From contig SBGR01000033.1 of NCBI GenBank assembly GCA_006226545.1, forward strand, positions 1 through 64,000: a stretch of DNA of 64,000 nt. Reading direction: 5' to 3'. The notes beneath the pieces were generated by a model. That model saw nothing but the letters and a program-made list of their open reading frames with translations. It did no database searches and was not told where the DNA came from. Position 1 is the stretch's first letter, and each line of letters starts with the position of its first letter. A program made the translations under genes and the position numbers. Below, piece by piece: positions 1 through 7,792 of the stretch. This stretch comes from Bacteroidota bacterium. GTDB taxonomy: Bacteria > Bacteroidota > Bacteroidia > UBA8524.

Positions 1-100
1 ATTGAAAATTGAATTCACTTCACCTCCTCATCCCATCATCTCTTCATCAAAGAGGCGTCTAACGCATATACGGATTCCACCTACATGATACAACCGAGCC

Positions 101-135
101 TCTATGGTCTATGGTCTATGGTCTATGGTCTATGG
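101..135. repeat. heptamer tandem repeat TCTATGG x5
   Basis: Five perfect head-to-tail copies of TCTATGG lie in the 222-base non-coding left edge, followed by degenerate copies (ACTCTGG, TCTCTAC). The short open frame that starts inside it is a by-product of the repeat. Similar short intergenic arrays occur at 11142-11288 and 18926-18985. Apart from this array I see nothing else in 1-210. Confidence 0.9.
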
Positions 136-222
136 ACTCTGGTCTCTACTCCGTCAAACGCTTAATACTAAATTTACCATTCAACAATCCCACAGTCTAA
201 CATTCCTTCTTATCTTTCGCCT

Positions 223-1206
223 ATGGAAAGCAGAAAGGCCCTTATTCGGTTTCACGGTATCACGGTTATCATCGGGTTTCTCTTATTGCTTTTCAAATTC
301 TTGGCCTATTTCAGCACCCACTCCAATGCCATCTTAACGGATGCTTTGGAGAGCATCGTAAACGTGGTGGCTGGTTCATTGGCTTGGTATAGCCTCTGGC
401 TCAGTACAAAGCCCAAAGACCATGAACATCCTTACGGTCACGGAAAAGTGGAATTTATATCTGCCTCGGTAGAAGGTTCTTTAATCGGTATTGCCGGACT
501 CATCATCGTGGGGAAATCGGCCTATAACTTCTTTGTGCCGCAAGAAATTCATTCGCTCGACCTTGGTCTGTACATTACAGCCGGTGCAGGATTGGTCAAT
601 TTCCTTTTAGGCTATTACCTGGTGGTGAAGGGAAAACGAGAGAAGTCGCTTGCCATACAAGCCAACGGCGAGCACCTGAAAAGCGATGCCTACTCTAGTT
701 TGGGATTGGTGATTGGTTTGGGATTGGTACTGTTAACCGGTTCGCTTTGGATTGACAATGCCATGGGCTTACTTTTCGGCGGACTGATTCTCTTCCAAGG
801 ATTGAAAATCTTGAGACGGTCTATTGCCGGTATCATGGATGAAGCCGACTTTGAATTATTGGAGGAGATTGTCACCTTGCTCGACAAAGAGAAAAAAGAC
901 AACTGGATCGACATTCACAACCTTAGGGTAATCAAATACGGACATCACCTGCACATCGATTGCCATGTAACCTTGCCTTGGTATTACAGCCTTCAAGAGG
1001 CCCACGATATCATTTCTGAAATGGACAAGGTGATTCAATCCAACTACGATCAAGTGGAGCTTTTCATCCACATGGACCCGTGCATCGAATTGAGCTGCAG
1101 AATCTGCCCGCTCGAGTGCAAGGAACGCAAGCATCCCTTTGAAGAACGATTGGACTGGACGCTCAAGCGCTCACTCGCTAATCAAAAACATGCGTATTCC
1201 GATTAA
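223..1206 (+). CDS. cation diffusion facilitator (CDF) family transporter
   Basis: Predicted inner-membrane divalent-cation/proton antiporter of 327 residues, the normal CDF length. Six hydrophobic segments lie in the first ~210 residues, followed by a cytoplasmic ferredoxin-like domain. Seen: the TM5 metal pair His151-x3-Asp155 (HLKSD) is intact, but the TM2 pair is Asp40-x3-Ser44 (DALES) instead of the Asp-x3-Asp of zinc transporters such as YiiP. The C-terminus has four cysteines (Cys287, 292, 295, 299), a possible extra metal site. Substrate cannot be fixed: Zn, Fe, Co or Mn are possible. An ArsR-like regulator follows 62 bases downstream on the same strand and may sense the same metal (inference). 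A -7-like element TATCTTTC (211-218) ends four bases before the ATG, suggesting a very short leader. Confidence 0.88.
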   Translation: MESRKALIRFHGITVIIGFLLLLFKFLAYFSTHSNAILTDALESIVNVVAGSLAWYSLWLSTKPKDHEHPYGHGKVEFISASVEGSLIGIAGLIIVGKSAYNFFVPQEIHSLDLGLYITAGAGLVNFLLGYYLVVKGKREKSLAIQANGEHLKSDAYSSLGLVIGLGLVLLTGSLWIDNAMGLLFGGLILFQGLKILRRSIAGIMDEADFELLEEIVTLLDKEKKDNWIDIHNLRVIKYGHHLHIDCHVTLPWYYSLQEAHDIISEMDKVIQSNYDQVELFIHMDPCIELSCRICPLECKERKHPFEERLDWTLKRSLANQKHAYSD

Positions 1207-1268
1207 TTAACAATCGATTGAATTTGGTTTAATGCAGGCTTAAAATTAGTGGCGCAACTTGCTGCTTT

Positions 1269-1640
1269 ATGAACAAGAAGCACGATTTCCCCAAGAAGCA
1301 GGTTATACTCAGTGAAACATTTAGAACCGTTGCCCATCCTGCCAGGTTGGAAATTATTCGTGTTTTAGCTTCTGCAAATTCGCCTGTTAATGGCGAGTTA
1401 ACGGATGTAGGAAGCTTAGCCCCGTCTACAGTAAACTTGCACTTACTCGACATGAAAAAAGCCGGTATCGTAGGCGGACAAATCATGGGGAAGAAGTCGG
1501 CCTACCACCTGAACTGGGACTACCTCGAGGAAATGGAAAAAGCGATTGAGCTCTTTTTTAAGGAGTTGAATGCCATGCGCAAGGAGTCGGGAGCGAAAAC
1601 GAAATCACTTGGACGCGGGTCCAAATCGAAAATAGCCTAG
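1269..1640 (+). CDS. ArsR-like winged-helix transcriptional regulator
   Basis: A 123-residue DNA-binding protein. The N-terminal half has the ArsR-type pattern: a helix beginning FRTVAHPARLEIIRVL, a recognition-helix region around LAPSTVNLHLLDMKKAGIV and a wing around GGQIMGKKSAYHL. A charged helix and a Lys/Arg/Ser-rich tail follow. I see no cysteine or histidine cluster for metal sensing, so the signal is unknown. It lies just downstream of the CDF transporter gene and may regulate it. The last 36 bases overlap the end of the convergent flippase gene (1605-2801). Confidence 0.8.
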   Translation: MNKKHDFPKKQVILSETFRTVAHPARLEIIRVLASANSPVNGELTDVGSLAPSTVNLHLLDMKKAGIVGGQIMGKKSAYHLNWDYLEEMEKAIELFFKELNAMRKESGAKTKSLGRGSKSKIA

Positions 1641-2801
1641 GTGAAAGAAAAGGTGGAGTCCGAAAGAAATACTCGAAACCACCGGCGCGGTATGGACGCC
1701 AAACGTATCTTTTAACAAGAAGAAGCAAAGCAAGGTACTACACAAGTTGATAAAGGAACCGGTAAAGTTGACCAGGTTTCGGCCACTGCCTGCAAAATAA
1801 TGCGCGTAAATATTGCCCATGCTCATCGCTAAAATGGCCGGAGCAATGAGGTAAATGTATTCAGAAAGGCCGCTGAAATCCTTACCAAACAGGGTTGTGA
1901 AAAAATCGCTAGGTAGCACAATCAGCGGCACAATACACACAAAGCTCACCACCAAACTGATAAAGGCATATTTGCGGGTTAGGTCGCGGTTGGCTTTATC
2001 ATCTGATGAATTGGCAATACGTCCAAACTGAATGGTGCTGATGCTGCGTGTAACCATCCAAACGGCTTCCACCAAACTTTGCGCATTGGAATACACGCCC
2101 AATACCTGCTTACCGAAGTAAAAGTCCACAAAGAAGTAAAGGATGCGGTAGTTCAAGAACTGTGTGAGGTTGGCGAGCTGCAGAAAAAAACCGTGCCTGC
2201 GCATAACACCTATTAAATTAGCATAGCTATCGCTCGATTCCTGCAATCCCTTTTTGTGCACTAAAACGCCAGCCGTTACCAAGTTGATAAGCTGCGAAAT
2301 GAGGTAAGCTTTGGCAAAGGCAGCTAGCGATGGTTCCTGAATCCAGAACAAAGCTACTGTGAGTAGCAGGGTGCTGATAGGATGCAGGAACTGAAGCAGG
2401 TTGAAGGCTTTGTTCTCTTCGCGCCCAAGCAAAATATGACTGTAATTATTCCACCATCCGAAGCTGATGGAGGCTATCAATAACTCAATGGAAATGTCTA
2501 CCGGTATGATGTCAAAATAGCGAAGCACCGTCCAAAGTGGAATCATGCACAGGAGCACCCAATTATTGGAGATATACAAAAGCTTGCGGTGGTCGTGGCG
2601 CGGAGTTAAATACACCAAAGCAGCAGAACCGAACCAGCCTGCAGGCAATTGCAACATCGCTACACCTGCAATAAACAAAGCGTGAGATCCTTTTACCTCG
2701 GCACCCAACTCACGCGAGATAAGTATGCTGATAGCCAAATTGGCTAGGGCACCACCAAAACGGGAGATGAAATTAAATAGGATACCGCGGTTTAAACTCA
2801 T
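1605..2801 (-). CDS. polysaccharide flippase-like membrane protein (Wzx/MATE fold)
   Basis: A 398-residue polytopic membrane protein with about 11-12 hydrophobic segments along its whole length. The N-terminus (NFISRFGGALANLAISILISRELG, read from about residue 9) is typical of oligosaccharide flippases, which move undecaprenyl-linked glycans across the inner membrane. It is somewhat short for the family (usually 420-480 residues) but looks intact. The start overlaps the stop of the upstream glycosyltransferase by four bases, so the two are almost certainly cotranscribed and probably act in one small glycan pathway. The 3' end overlaps the convergent regulator gene. Confidence 0.78.
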   Translation of the reverse strand: MSLNRGILFNFISRFGGALANLAISILISRELGAEVKGSHALFIAGVAMLQLPAGWFGSAALVYLTPRHDHRKLLYISNNWVLLCMIPLWTVLRYFDIIPVDISIELLIASISFGWWNNYSHILLGREENKAFNLLQFLHPISTLLLTVALFWIQEPSLAAFAKAYLISQLINLVTAGVLVHKKGLQESSDSYANLIGVMRRHGFFLQLANLTQFLNYRILYFFVDFYFGKQVLGVYSNAQSLVEAVWMVTRSISTIQFGRIANSSDDKANRDLTRKYAFISLVVSFVCIVPLIVLPSDFFTTLFGKDFSGLSEYIYLIAPAILAMSMGNIYAHYFAGSGRNLVNFTGSFINLCSTLLCFFLLKDTFGVHTAPVVSSISFGLHLFFHLGYFRFGPASK

Positions 2802-3973
2802 GCGTCTAGTGCAGCCCGGTAAAGTCGGATATACTGATTGGCTACAGCTTCAAAACTATGATTTTCCAGAATGTATTGCCGCTGTTTCTGTGAATCGGCT
2901 AAATCCATCCCTTTCGACGCTTTCAAAATAGCATCGGTCAAGGCTGTTTCATCTTCTTTCTCCACCAATATACCGCGACCGTCGGCGAGGAGTGCAGCTA
3001 TTCCACCCACCTTAGATGAAATAATATTCATACCACAGGCCAAGGCTTCTAAGAGCACCACCGGCTGGTTTTCATAGCGACTAAACAAAACAAAATGCCT
3101 GTTTTCATGAAAGAAAGGTGTGAGTGCATCGCCTAGTTTTAAGCCTGCAAAATCAACGTAAGGATCCAGTCCCAATTCCCTTGCATAGGCTTTGCTTTCA
3201 GCCCAATCCGGGCCGTCGCCAACCAGCGTGAGAAACAGGGAAGGGTCTTGCTTTACCGCAGCCTGAAAGGCACGTAATAGTCCTTTGGTATTTTTAGGTT
3301 TCTCATCGAAACAGGAAACGTGAAGAAAACGTTTGAGCGAGGGCTCTTCGGTGGTTAACTTAAAGCGTTCGATGTCCACCACATTGCTGATCGATTCATA
3401 GCGAGGATGGGTAAAGCCCATTTCTTGCATGGCATCGCCTAACTCCTTGTTTACCGGACAAACTGCATAGCTGTTGTCGATGGCTTTTTTAGTAAACCAG
3501 AGGTGGAACTTGCCTTTCATCTGATGGCGGTTCGCTTTCTGGTAGCGACTCCAATGCTCGGTAATGATATAAGGAATTTTGCCGCTCCATTTCATCAAAA
3601 GCGGAATAAATGAGGCTCTGGTAAGCACGTGGATATGATGAACATCGGCTTTGCCCTGTTGGGTGATGAGTTGTTTATAGCCCTTCAATGAAGCAGAGAA
3701 ATACAACCACATGTCCATGAGTTTGCCCAGTTTCCCCGGACTCTTCTTATAACTCACACGAAGGGTAGGGATGCCGTCTTCTTCCTGAAAACTCAGCTGC
3801 ACCTGATCGCCGTCTCTACGCTCTTCACCAAAAACATAAAGCACGCTCACCTTGCATTGCTTGTTTACAGCCTCCGCATGGGTTTTGACAAAGGAACCCG
3901 ACATCGGGTCGGCCTCACTTGGATACCAAGCGGGGAAAAAAACGACATGAAGAGGTTGCGCTACGTTTTCCAT
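2798..3973 (-). CDS. GT4-family glycosyltransferase
   Basis: A retaining GT-B glycosyltransferase of about 391 residues, family GT4 by pattern. The N-terminal Rossmann half has an early FFPAWYPS...GSFVKTHA block typical of bacterial GT4 enzymes. The C-terminal half has the nucleotide-sugar region (FLHVSCFDEKPKNTKG, LVGDGP) and the conserved E-x7-E stretch inside ENQPVVLLEALACGMNII. It probably adds a sugar to a lipid-linked glycan handled by the flippase gene it overlaps. I chose the ATG at 3973 over a TTG at 3985: a perfect -7 element TATTTTTG (3983-3990, minus strand) ends nine bases before this ATG. Donor and acceptor sugars are unknown. Confidence 0.88.
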   Translation of the reverse strand: MENVAQPLHVVFFPAWYPSEADPMSGSFVKTHAEAVNKQCKVSVLYVFGEERRDGDQVQLSFQEEDGIPTLRVSYKKSPGKLGKLMDMWLYFSASLKGYKQLITQQGKADVHHIHVLTRASFIPLLMKWSGKIPYIITEHWSRYQKANRHQMKGKFHLWFTKKAIDNSYAVCPVNKELGDAMQEMGFTHPRYESISNVVDIERFKLTTEEPSLKRFLHVSCFDEKPKNTKGLLRAFQAAVKQDPSLFLTLVGDGPDWAESKAYARELGLDPYVDFAGLKLGDALTPFFHENRHFVLFSRYENQPVVLLEALACGMNIISSKVGGIAALLADGRGILVEKEDETALTDAILKASKGMDLADSQKQRQYILENHSFEAVANQYIRLYRAALDA

Positions 3974-3998
3974 CAAGGGGCGCAAAAATAGGAATTAA

Positions 3999-6125
3999 TC
4001 AGGCTTTTGTCTTCAGTAGGTTTAAGCGAAGTGAATTGCCAATCACCACCACGTCAGAAAAGGCCATCGACAAAGCACCCACCATAGGACTTAAAAAGCC
4101 CATGCCCGCAATCGGAATCGCTACCACGTTATAGGCCAAAGCCCAGAACAGGTTCTGCTTGATGGTGCGGTAGGTTTTTCGTCCTAAAAGCAAGGCTTCT
4201 TCCACCTTTTTAATTTGGCTACTCATCAAAATTACGTCGGCCGATTGTTTAGCGATATCGGTAGAGTCGCCCAAAGAAATACCAATGTCTGCCTTTGATA
4301 AGGCTGGTGCATCGTTGATGCCGTCGCCCACCATGGCTGTTGGAGCCTGTGCGCTCAGCTCTTCAATTTTCTTCAGTTTCTCTTCCGGTAATTGACTGTG
4401 GTAGAACTCGGTTAAGCCTAAACGTTCTGCTACGTAACGGCATTTTTTCTCGTTATCGCCACTCAATAATATGGTGCGAATGCCCATGTTATTCAAGGCT
4501 TGAATGGTTTCTCTGGCGCCCGGTTTTACTTGGTCTTCAATATCGAAAGAAGCCACCACCTTGCCGCAATAGCTGAGTAGTAAGTCTTTTGTCCATTGGC
4601 CTTCCGGATCAACCCAAGCAGGTTTACCGAGTTTGAAGTCGTTACCACCCGCATCCACCGCATAGATTCCTTTTCCTTTCACTTCACGGATTTCAGCATA
4701 ATCGAACTTCATCATGAACCAATCCGGGTAGTTCTTCACTATACTTTTAGCGATGGGATGGGAAGAAGCCTTTTCCATGTGCAGCACAATATTCCGGGCT
4801 ACGTTCTCATCAAAACCGTGTGTTTCAAAATCTTTCACTTTAAACGAGCCGGTGGTCAAGGTTCCGGTTTTGTCAAAAACCACCTGTTTTACCTTCGCTA
4901 AGGTTTCAATGGTTTCACCGCCTTTGATCAAAACGCCCGATTTGGCACCCTTACCAACGCCCACCATAATGGCCGTAGGAGTGGCCAAGCCCATGGCGCA
5001 CGGACAAGAAATAACCAATACTGCCACGCTGCTCATTAAAGAAGCTTGCGCACTAAGGTCGAAGGCCCAAAAAGAAAGGATAAAGGTTAAAGCGGCAAGG
5101 CTCACCACCACAGGAACAAAAACGGCACTAACACGGTCGCCTAACTTCTGAATGGAAGGCTTACGCGATTGTGCATCTTTCACCATCTCGATGATATTGG
5201 CCAAGGCGGTATGTTTTCCGGCTCTTTTCACTTTATAGCGAACGCTACCGGAGATCACCACAGAACCGGCTATGAGCCTGTCTTGTTCTTCTTTGAATAC
5301 CGGCGTGCTTTCGCCTGTCATAAACGATTCGTCAATTTCAGCATCGCCTTTGATCAGCACGCCATCGGCTACAATCTGATCTCCCGAATTCGCTTGCACT
5401 TCGTCGCCCATCATCAACTGAGCCGCATCAATCTCCTGAATCTCTTCGTGGTCTTCGTGTTTGCGAACCAGCTTCGCCTTTTGGTTGGCCATCTTCATCA
5501 ACGACTTAAGCGAAGTGGTGGTTTTTTCTACCGAACGCTCTTCTATCAAATTGCCGAGCAATACCAAGGTGATGATGGTGGCTGCCGTTTCGTAGAAAAG
5601 AAAATCGTGGGCCCGGTGTGTTCCGGCATACATCAGGGTACCGGCCAAGCTATAGGCAAAGGCTGAAATAGATCCGATAAAAATCAATACATCCATGTTG
5701 GCCATGCCGTGGCGAACAGAGCCCCAAGCGCTTTTGCCAAAATGCCATACCCCGATATACATTACGGGTAAGCTTAGGCTGAGTTGAAGCCAAGGATTTT
5801 GCAACCAAGCCACAAAAGGCAAAAACATGTGCAGGAGCAAAGGCAGGGTAAAGAAGGCAGAGAAATAGAATTTTTTCTCCAATGCGGTCAGTCCTTTTTT
5901 CCCTTCCGCTTCCTGCTTTCGCGGTTCTAAAACCGTGTATCCGAGTGATGCAATGCCCTTCTTCAATTGATCTAGCGAGGCATTGCCTGAGTTGATGAAT
6001 CGTACTTCTTTGGTGGCGAAATTGACGTTAACATTCTCGCCGCCAATCTTTTCAAGGTATTTCTGGACGTTCAGTGCACAGTTAGTGCAGGTCATGCCGT
6101 CCACTTCCAGTTCTGTGATTTCCAT
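3999..6125 (-). CDS. copA: copper-translocating P1B-type ATPase
   Basis: A 708-residue Cu(I)-exporting ATPase of the inner membrane. Domains in order: one N-terminal heavy-metal-associated domain with Cys13-x2-Cys16 (MTCTNC); four membrane helices; actuator domain (TGES); the transport-site motif CPC in SCPCAMGLATPTA near residue 375; the phosphorylation motif DKTGTLTTG near 418; the HP motif (SSHPIAKS); the hinge GDGINDAP; and final helices with the YN and MxxS copper ligands (ALAYNVVA, MAFSDVVVIGNS). All signature residues of P1B-1 pumps are present, so copper (or silver) is firmly supported. Monocistronic. A TAGATTTG -7 element lies at 6160-6167. No copper chaperone or CsoR-like gene is adjacent. 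Confidence 0.96.
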   Translation of the reverse strand: MEITELEVDGMTCTNCALNVQKYLEKIGGENVNVNFATKEVRFINSGNASLDQLKKGIASLGYTVLEPRKQEAEGKKGLTALEKKFYFSAFFTLPLLLHMFLPFVAWLQNPWLQLSLSLPVMYIGVWHFGKSAWGSVRHGMANMDVLIFIGSISAFAYSLAGTLMYAGTHRAHDFLFYETAATIITLVLLGNLIEERSVEKTTTSLKSLMKMANQKAKLVRKHEDHEEIQEIDAAQLMMGDEVQANSGDQIVADGVLIKGDAEIDESFMTGESTPVFKEEQDRLIAGSVVISGSVRYKVKRAGKHTALANIIEMVKDAQSRKPSIQKLGDRVSAVFVPVVVSLAALTFILSFWAFDLSAQASLMSSVAVLVISCPCAMGLATPTAIMVGVGKGAKSGVLIKGGETIETLAKVKQVVFDKTGTLTTGSFKVKDFETHGFDENVARNIVLHMEKASSHPIAKSIVKNYPDWFMMKFDYAEIREVKGKGIYAVDAGGNDFKLGKPAWVDPEGQWTKDLLLSYCGKVVASFDIEDQVKPGARETIQALNNMGIRTILLSGDNEKKCRYVAERLGLTEFYHSQLPEEKLKKIEELSAQAPTAMVGDGINDAPALSKADIGISLGDSTDIAKQSADVILMSSQIKKVEEALLLGRKTYRTIKQNLFWALAYNVVAIPIAGMGFLSPMVGALSMAFSDVVVIGNSLRLNLLKTKA

Positions 6126-6159
6126 AGTAATCTCCCATACAGGAGTATCAAAGTCTATA

Positions 6160-6167
6160 CAAATCTA
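6160..6167 (-). promoter_or_regulatory. -7 promoter element of copA
   Basis: On the minus strand this reads TAGATTTG, an exact match to the Bacteroidota -7 consensus TAnnTTTG, 34 bases before the copA ATG. No clear TTG is visible at the expected -33 position. Confidence 0.5.
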
Positions 6168-6235
6168 AAGTATCGGTGGGGTAAACTGTCGGCTTGGCAG
6201 CTTTTTATCGCTCAAAAAAAAATGCAGTAAAAGTG

Positions 6236-6268
6236 TTTGGAAAATTGAAAGCCATAAAGATATCTTTG
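6236..6268 (+). promoter_or_regulatory. promoter of tRNA-His
   Basis: TTTG at 6236-6239 and TATCTTTG at 6261-6268, separated by 21 bases, match the Bacteroidota -33/-7 consensus. The following CACTCCCAAAA is shared with the initiator tRNA promoter at 61419-61437. Confidence 0.75.
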
Positions 6269-6280
6269 CACTCCCAAAAC

Positions 6281-6355
6281 GGTGGTTGTAGCTCAGTTGG
6301 TTAGAGTGTCAGATTGTGGCTTTGAAGGTCGGGGGTTCGAATCCCCTCAATCACC
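6281..6355 (+). tRNA. tRNA-His (GTG)
   Basis: Complete cloverleaf: an eight-pair acceptor stem including the extra G(-1):C73 pair that marks tRNA-His, the D-arm, an anticodon stem TCAGA/TTTGA with loop TTGTGGC (anticodon GTG), and a T-arm with TTCGAAT. The 3' CCA is not encoded. It is followed directly by a terminator. Confidence 0.97.
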
Positions 6356-6360
6356 CTTAG

Positions 6361-6390
6361 AAATCCCGGATTATCTCCGGGATTTTTTTT
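6361..6390 (+). terminator. intrinsic terminator after tRNA-His
   Basis: A ten-pair stem AAATCCCGGA/TCCGGGATTT with loop TTATC, followed by an uninterrupted T run. Confidence 0.93.
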
Positions 6391-6590
6391 TGCCCTTTAT
6401 TTTTTAATGTATGCTACCGGAACTTTGGGTCAGGTCATTTATTTATACATTGAAAATCAACTCCCTCAGCTTCACTGAACGATTAGGTTTAAGTTGTCTT
6501 TAGCATCAGAATATGCTTCTTTGTTGTTTCGAATAAATTGTATTCACTTCCATTCAAACTGAATCAAAACAATTCGATATTTGCGCCCTC

Positions 6591-7760
6591 ATGAATGCAG
6601 AGCAAAAAGTATATCCGAGTTTTCAGTTTTGGCGACTCTGTTTCTGCAATATCCTCTTCTTTGCCAGCTTCAACATGATAGTACCGGAACTGCCGGCCTA
6701 CCTCAGAAGCATGGGCGGTGAAAAGTACGTGGGGTATATCATTGCCTTGTTTACGGTTACAGCCGGACTCTCTCGTCCTTTCAGTGGCAAGTGGGCAGAC
6801 CATATCGGTAGAGTGCCGGTGATGGTGATTGGAGCCGCGGTAAGCGCGCTTTGCGGGTTGGCCTATGCTTTTGTGAGTGGCGTGTTTCTGTTTTTGATGC
6901 TTCGCCTGTTTCACGGTATGAGCACCGGCTTTACACCAACTGGTACTTCGGCCTATACAGCCGATATTGTCCCGTTCAACCGCAGGGGTGAGGCCATGGG
7001 ACTCATTTCTTTATTCGGTAGTTTGGGAATGGCTGTTGGACCGGCCGTTGGATCTTGGATTAATTTCCACTACGGCTATGATGCCATGTTTTATGCCTCC
7101 GCCATTTCAGGATTATTGGCTTTTTGGGCCATCGCCGGCATGAAAGAAACCCTGCCCAATAGAGAGAAATTTCGCTTGAGCTTGTTTAAAATTCGCTGGG
7201 CCGATGTTTACGAAAGTCGGGTAAAGAAACCTGCCTTTGTGATGTTGCTTATGGTGGCTTCATTTGGTGTTATGATTACCTTGATTCCTGATCATTGCGA
7301 GGCTTTGGGTATGAAAAACAAGGGAACCTTCTTTTCTGTATTTACGCTAGCCTCCATCTTTGTGCGCTTCTCAGCGGGCAAGGTATCCGATAGAATAGGG
7401 AGAGCGAAAGTGCTGCTTATCAGCTCAATATTACTTTTTATAGCGATGCTATTTCTGGGCCTTTCCACCAATATCACCACCTTGCTCATAGGTGCCGTGC
7501 TTTTCGGCTTTGCCAACGGTATCAATTCGCCAACGGTTATGGCTTGGGCTATTGATTTGGGCGATAGTGAAAGAATAGGCCGAGCGATGGGAACTGTCTA
7601 CATTGCCTTGGAAATTGGCATTGGGGCCGGCGCCTTCTTTGGTGGAGGTATCTATGCGGGTAACCCTGAACTTTTACCACAAATCTTCATGGGAGCAGGT
7701 GCTCTTAGCCTCGTCGCCTTTGCGTATTTGTCGCGCGAAGTATTCTGGGTCAATCGCTAA
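6591..7760 (+). CDS. major facilitator superfamily (MFS) transporter
   Basis: A 389-residue membrane protein with about 12 hydrophobic segments, the usual MFS length. The loop 2-3 signature is present as GLSRPFSGKWADHIGRVPVM and its second-half counterpart as FSAGKVSDRIGRAKVLL. The sequence around TGFTPTGTSAYTADIVP resembles drug/metabolite-type MFS proteins found widely in Bacteroidota. Substrate unknown; efflux is the likely direction (inference). It is a single gene downstream of tRNA-His, and 200 bases of unremarkable AT-rich DNA separate them. A -7-like element GATATTTG (6576-6583) ends seven bases before the ATG, so the leader may be very short. Confidence 0.9.
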   Translation: MNAEQKVYPSFQFWRLCFCNILFFASFNMIVPELPAYLRSMGGEKYVGYIIALFTVTAGLSRPFSGKWADHIGRVPVMVIGAAVSALCGLAYAFVSGVFLFLMLRLFHGMSTGFTPTGTSAYTADIVPFNRRGEAMGLISLFGSLGMAVGPAVGSWINFHYGYDAMFYASAISGLLAFWAIAGMKETLPNREKFRLSLFKIRWADVYESRVKKPAFVMLLMVASFGVMITLIPDHCEALGMKNKGTFFSVFTLASIFVRFSAGKVSDRIGRAKVLLISSILLFIAMLFLGLSTNITTLLIGAVLFGFANGINSPTVMAWAIDLGDSERIGRAMGTVYIALEIGIGAGAFFGGGIYAGNPELLPQIFMGAGALSLVAFAYLSREVFWVNR

Positions 7761-7792
7761 ACTAAATTGGCCCTGGCACGTATATTCGTGCT

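Noticed and set aside
104-337. Open frame of 77 codons beginning in the TCTATGG repeat
   Set aside because: Product of the heptamer repeat and an out-of-frame reading of the CDF gene.
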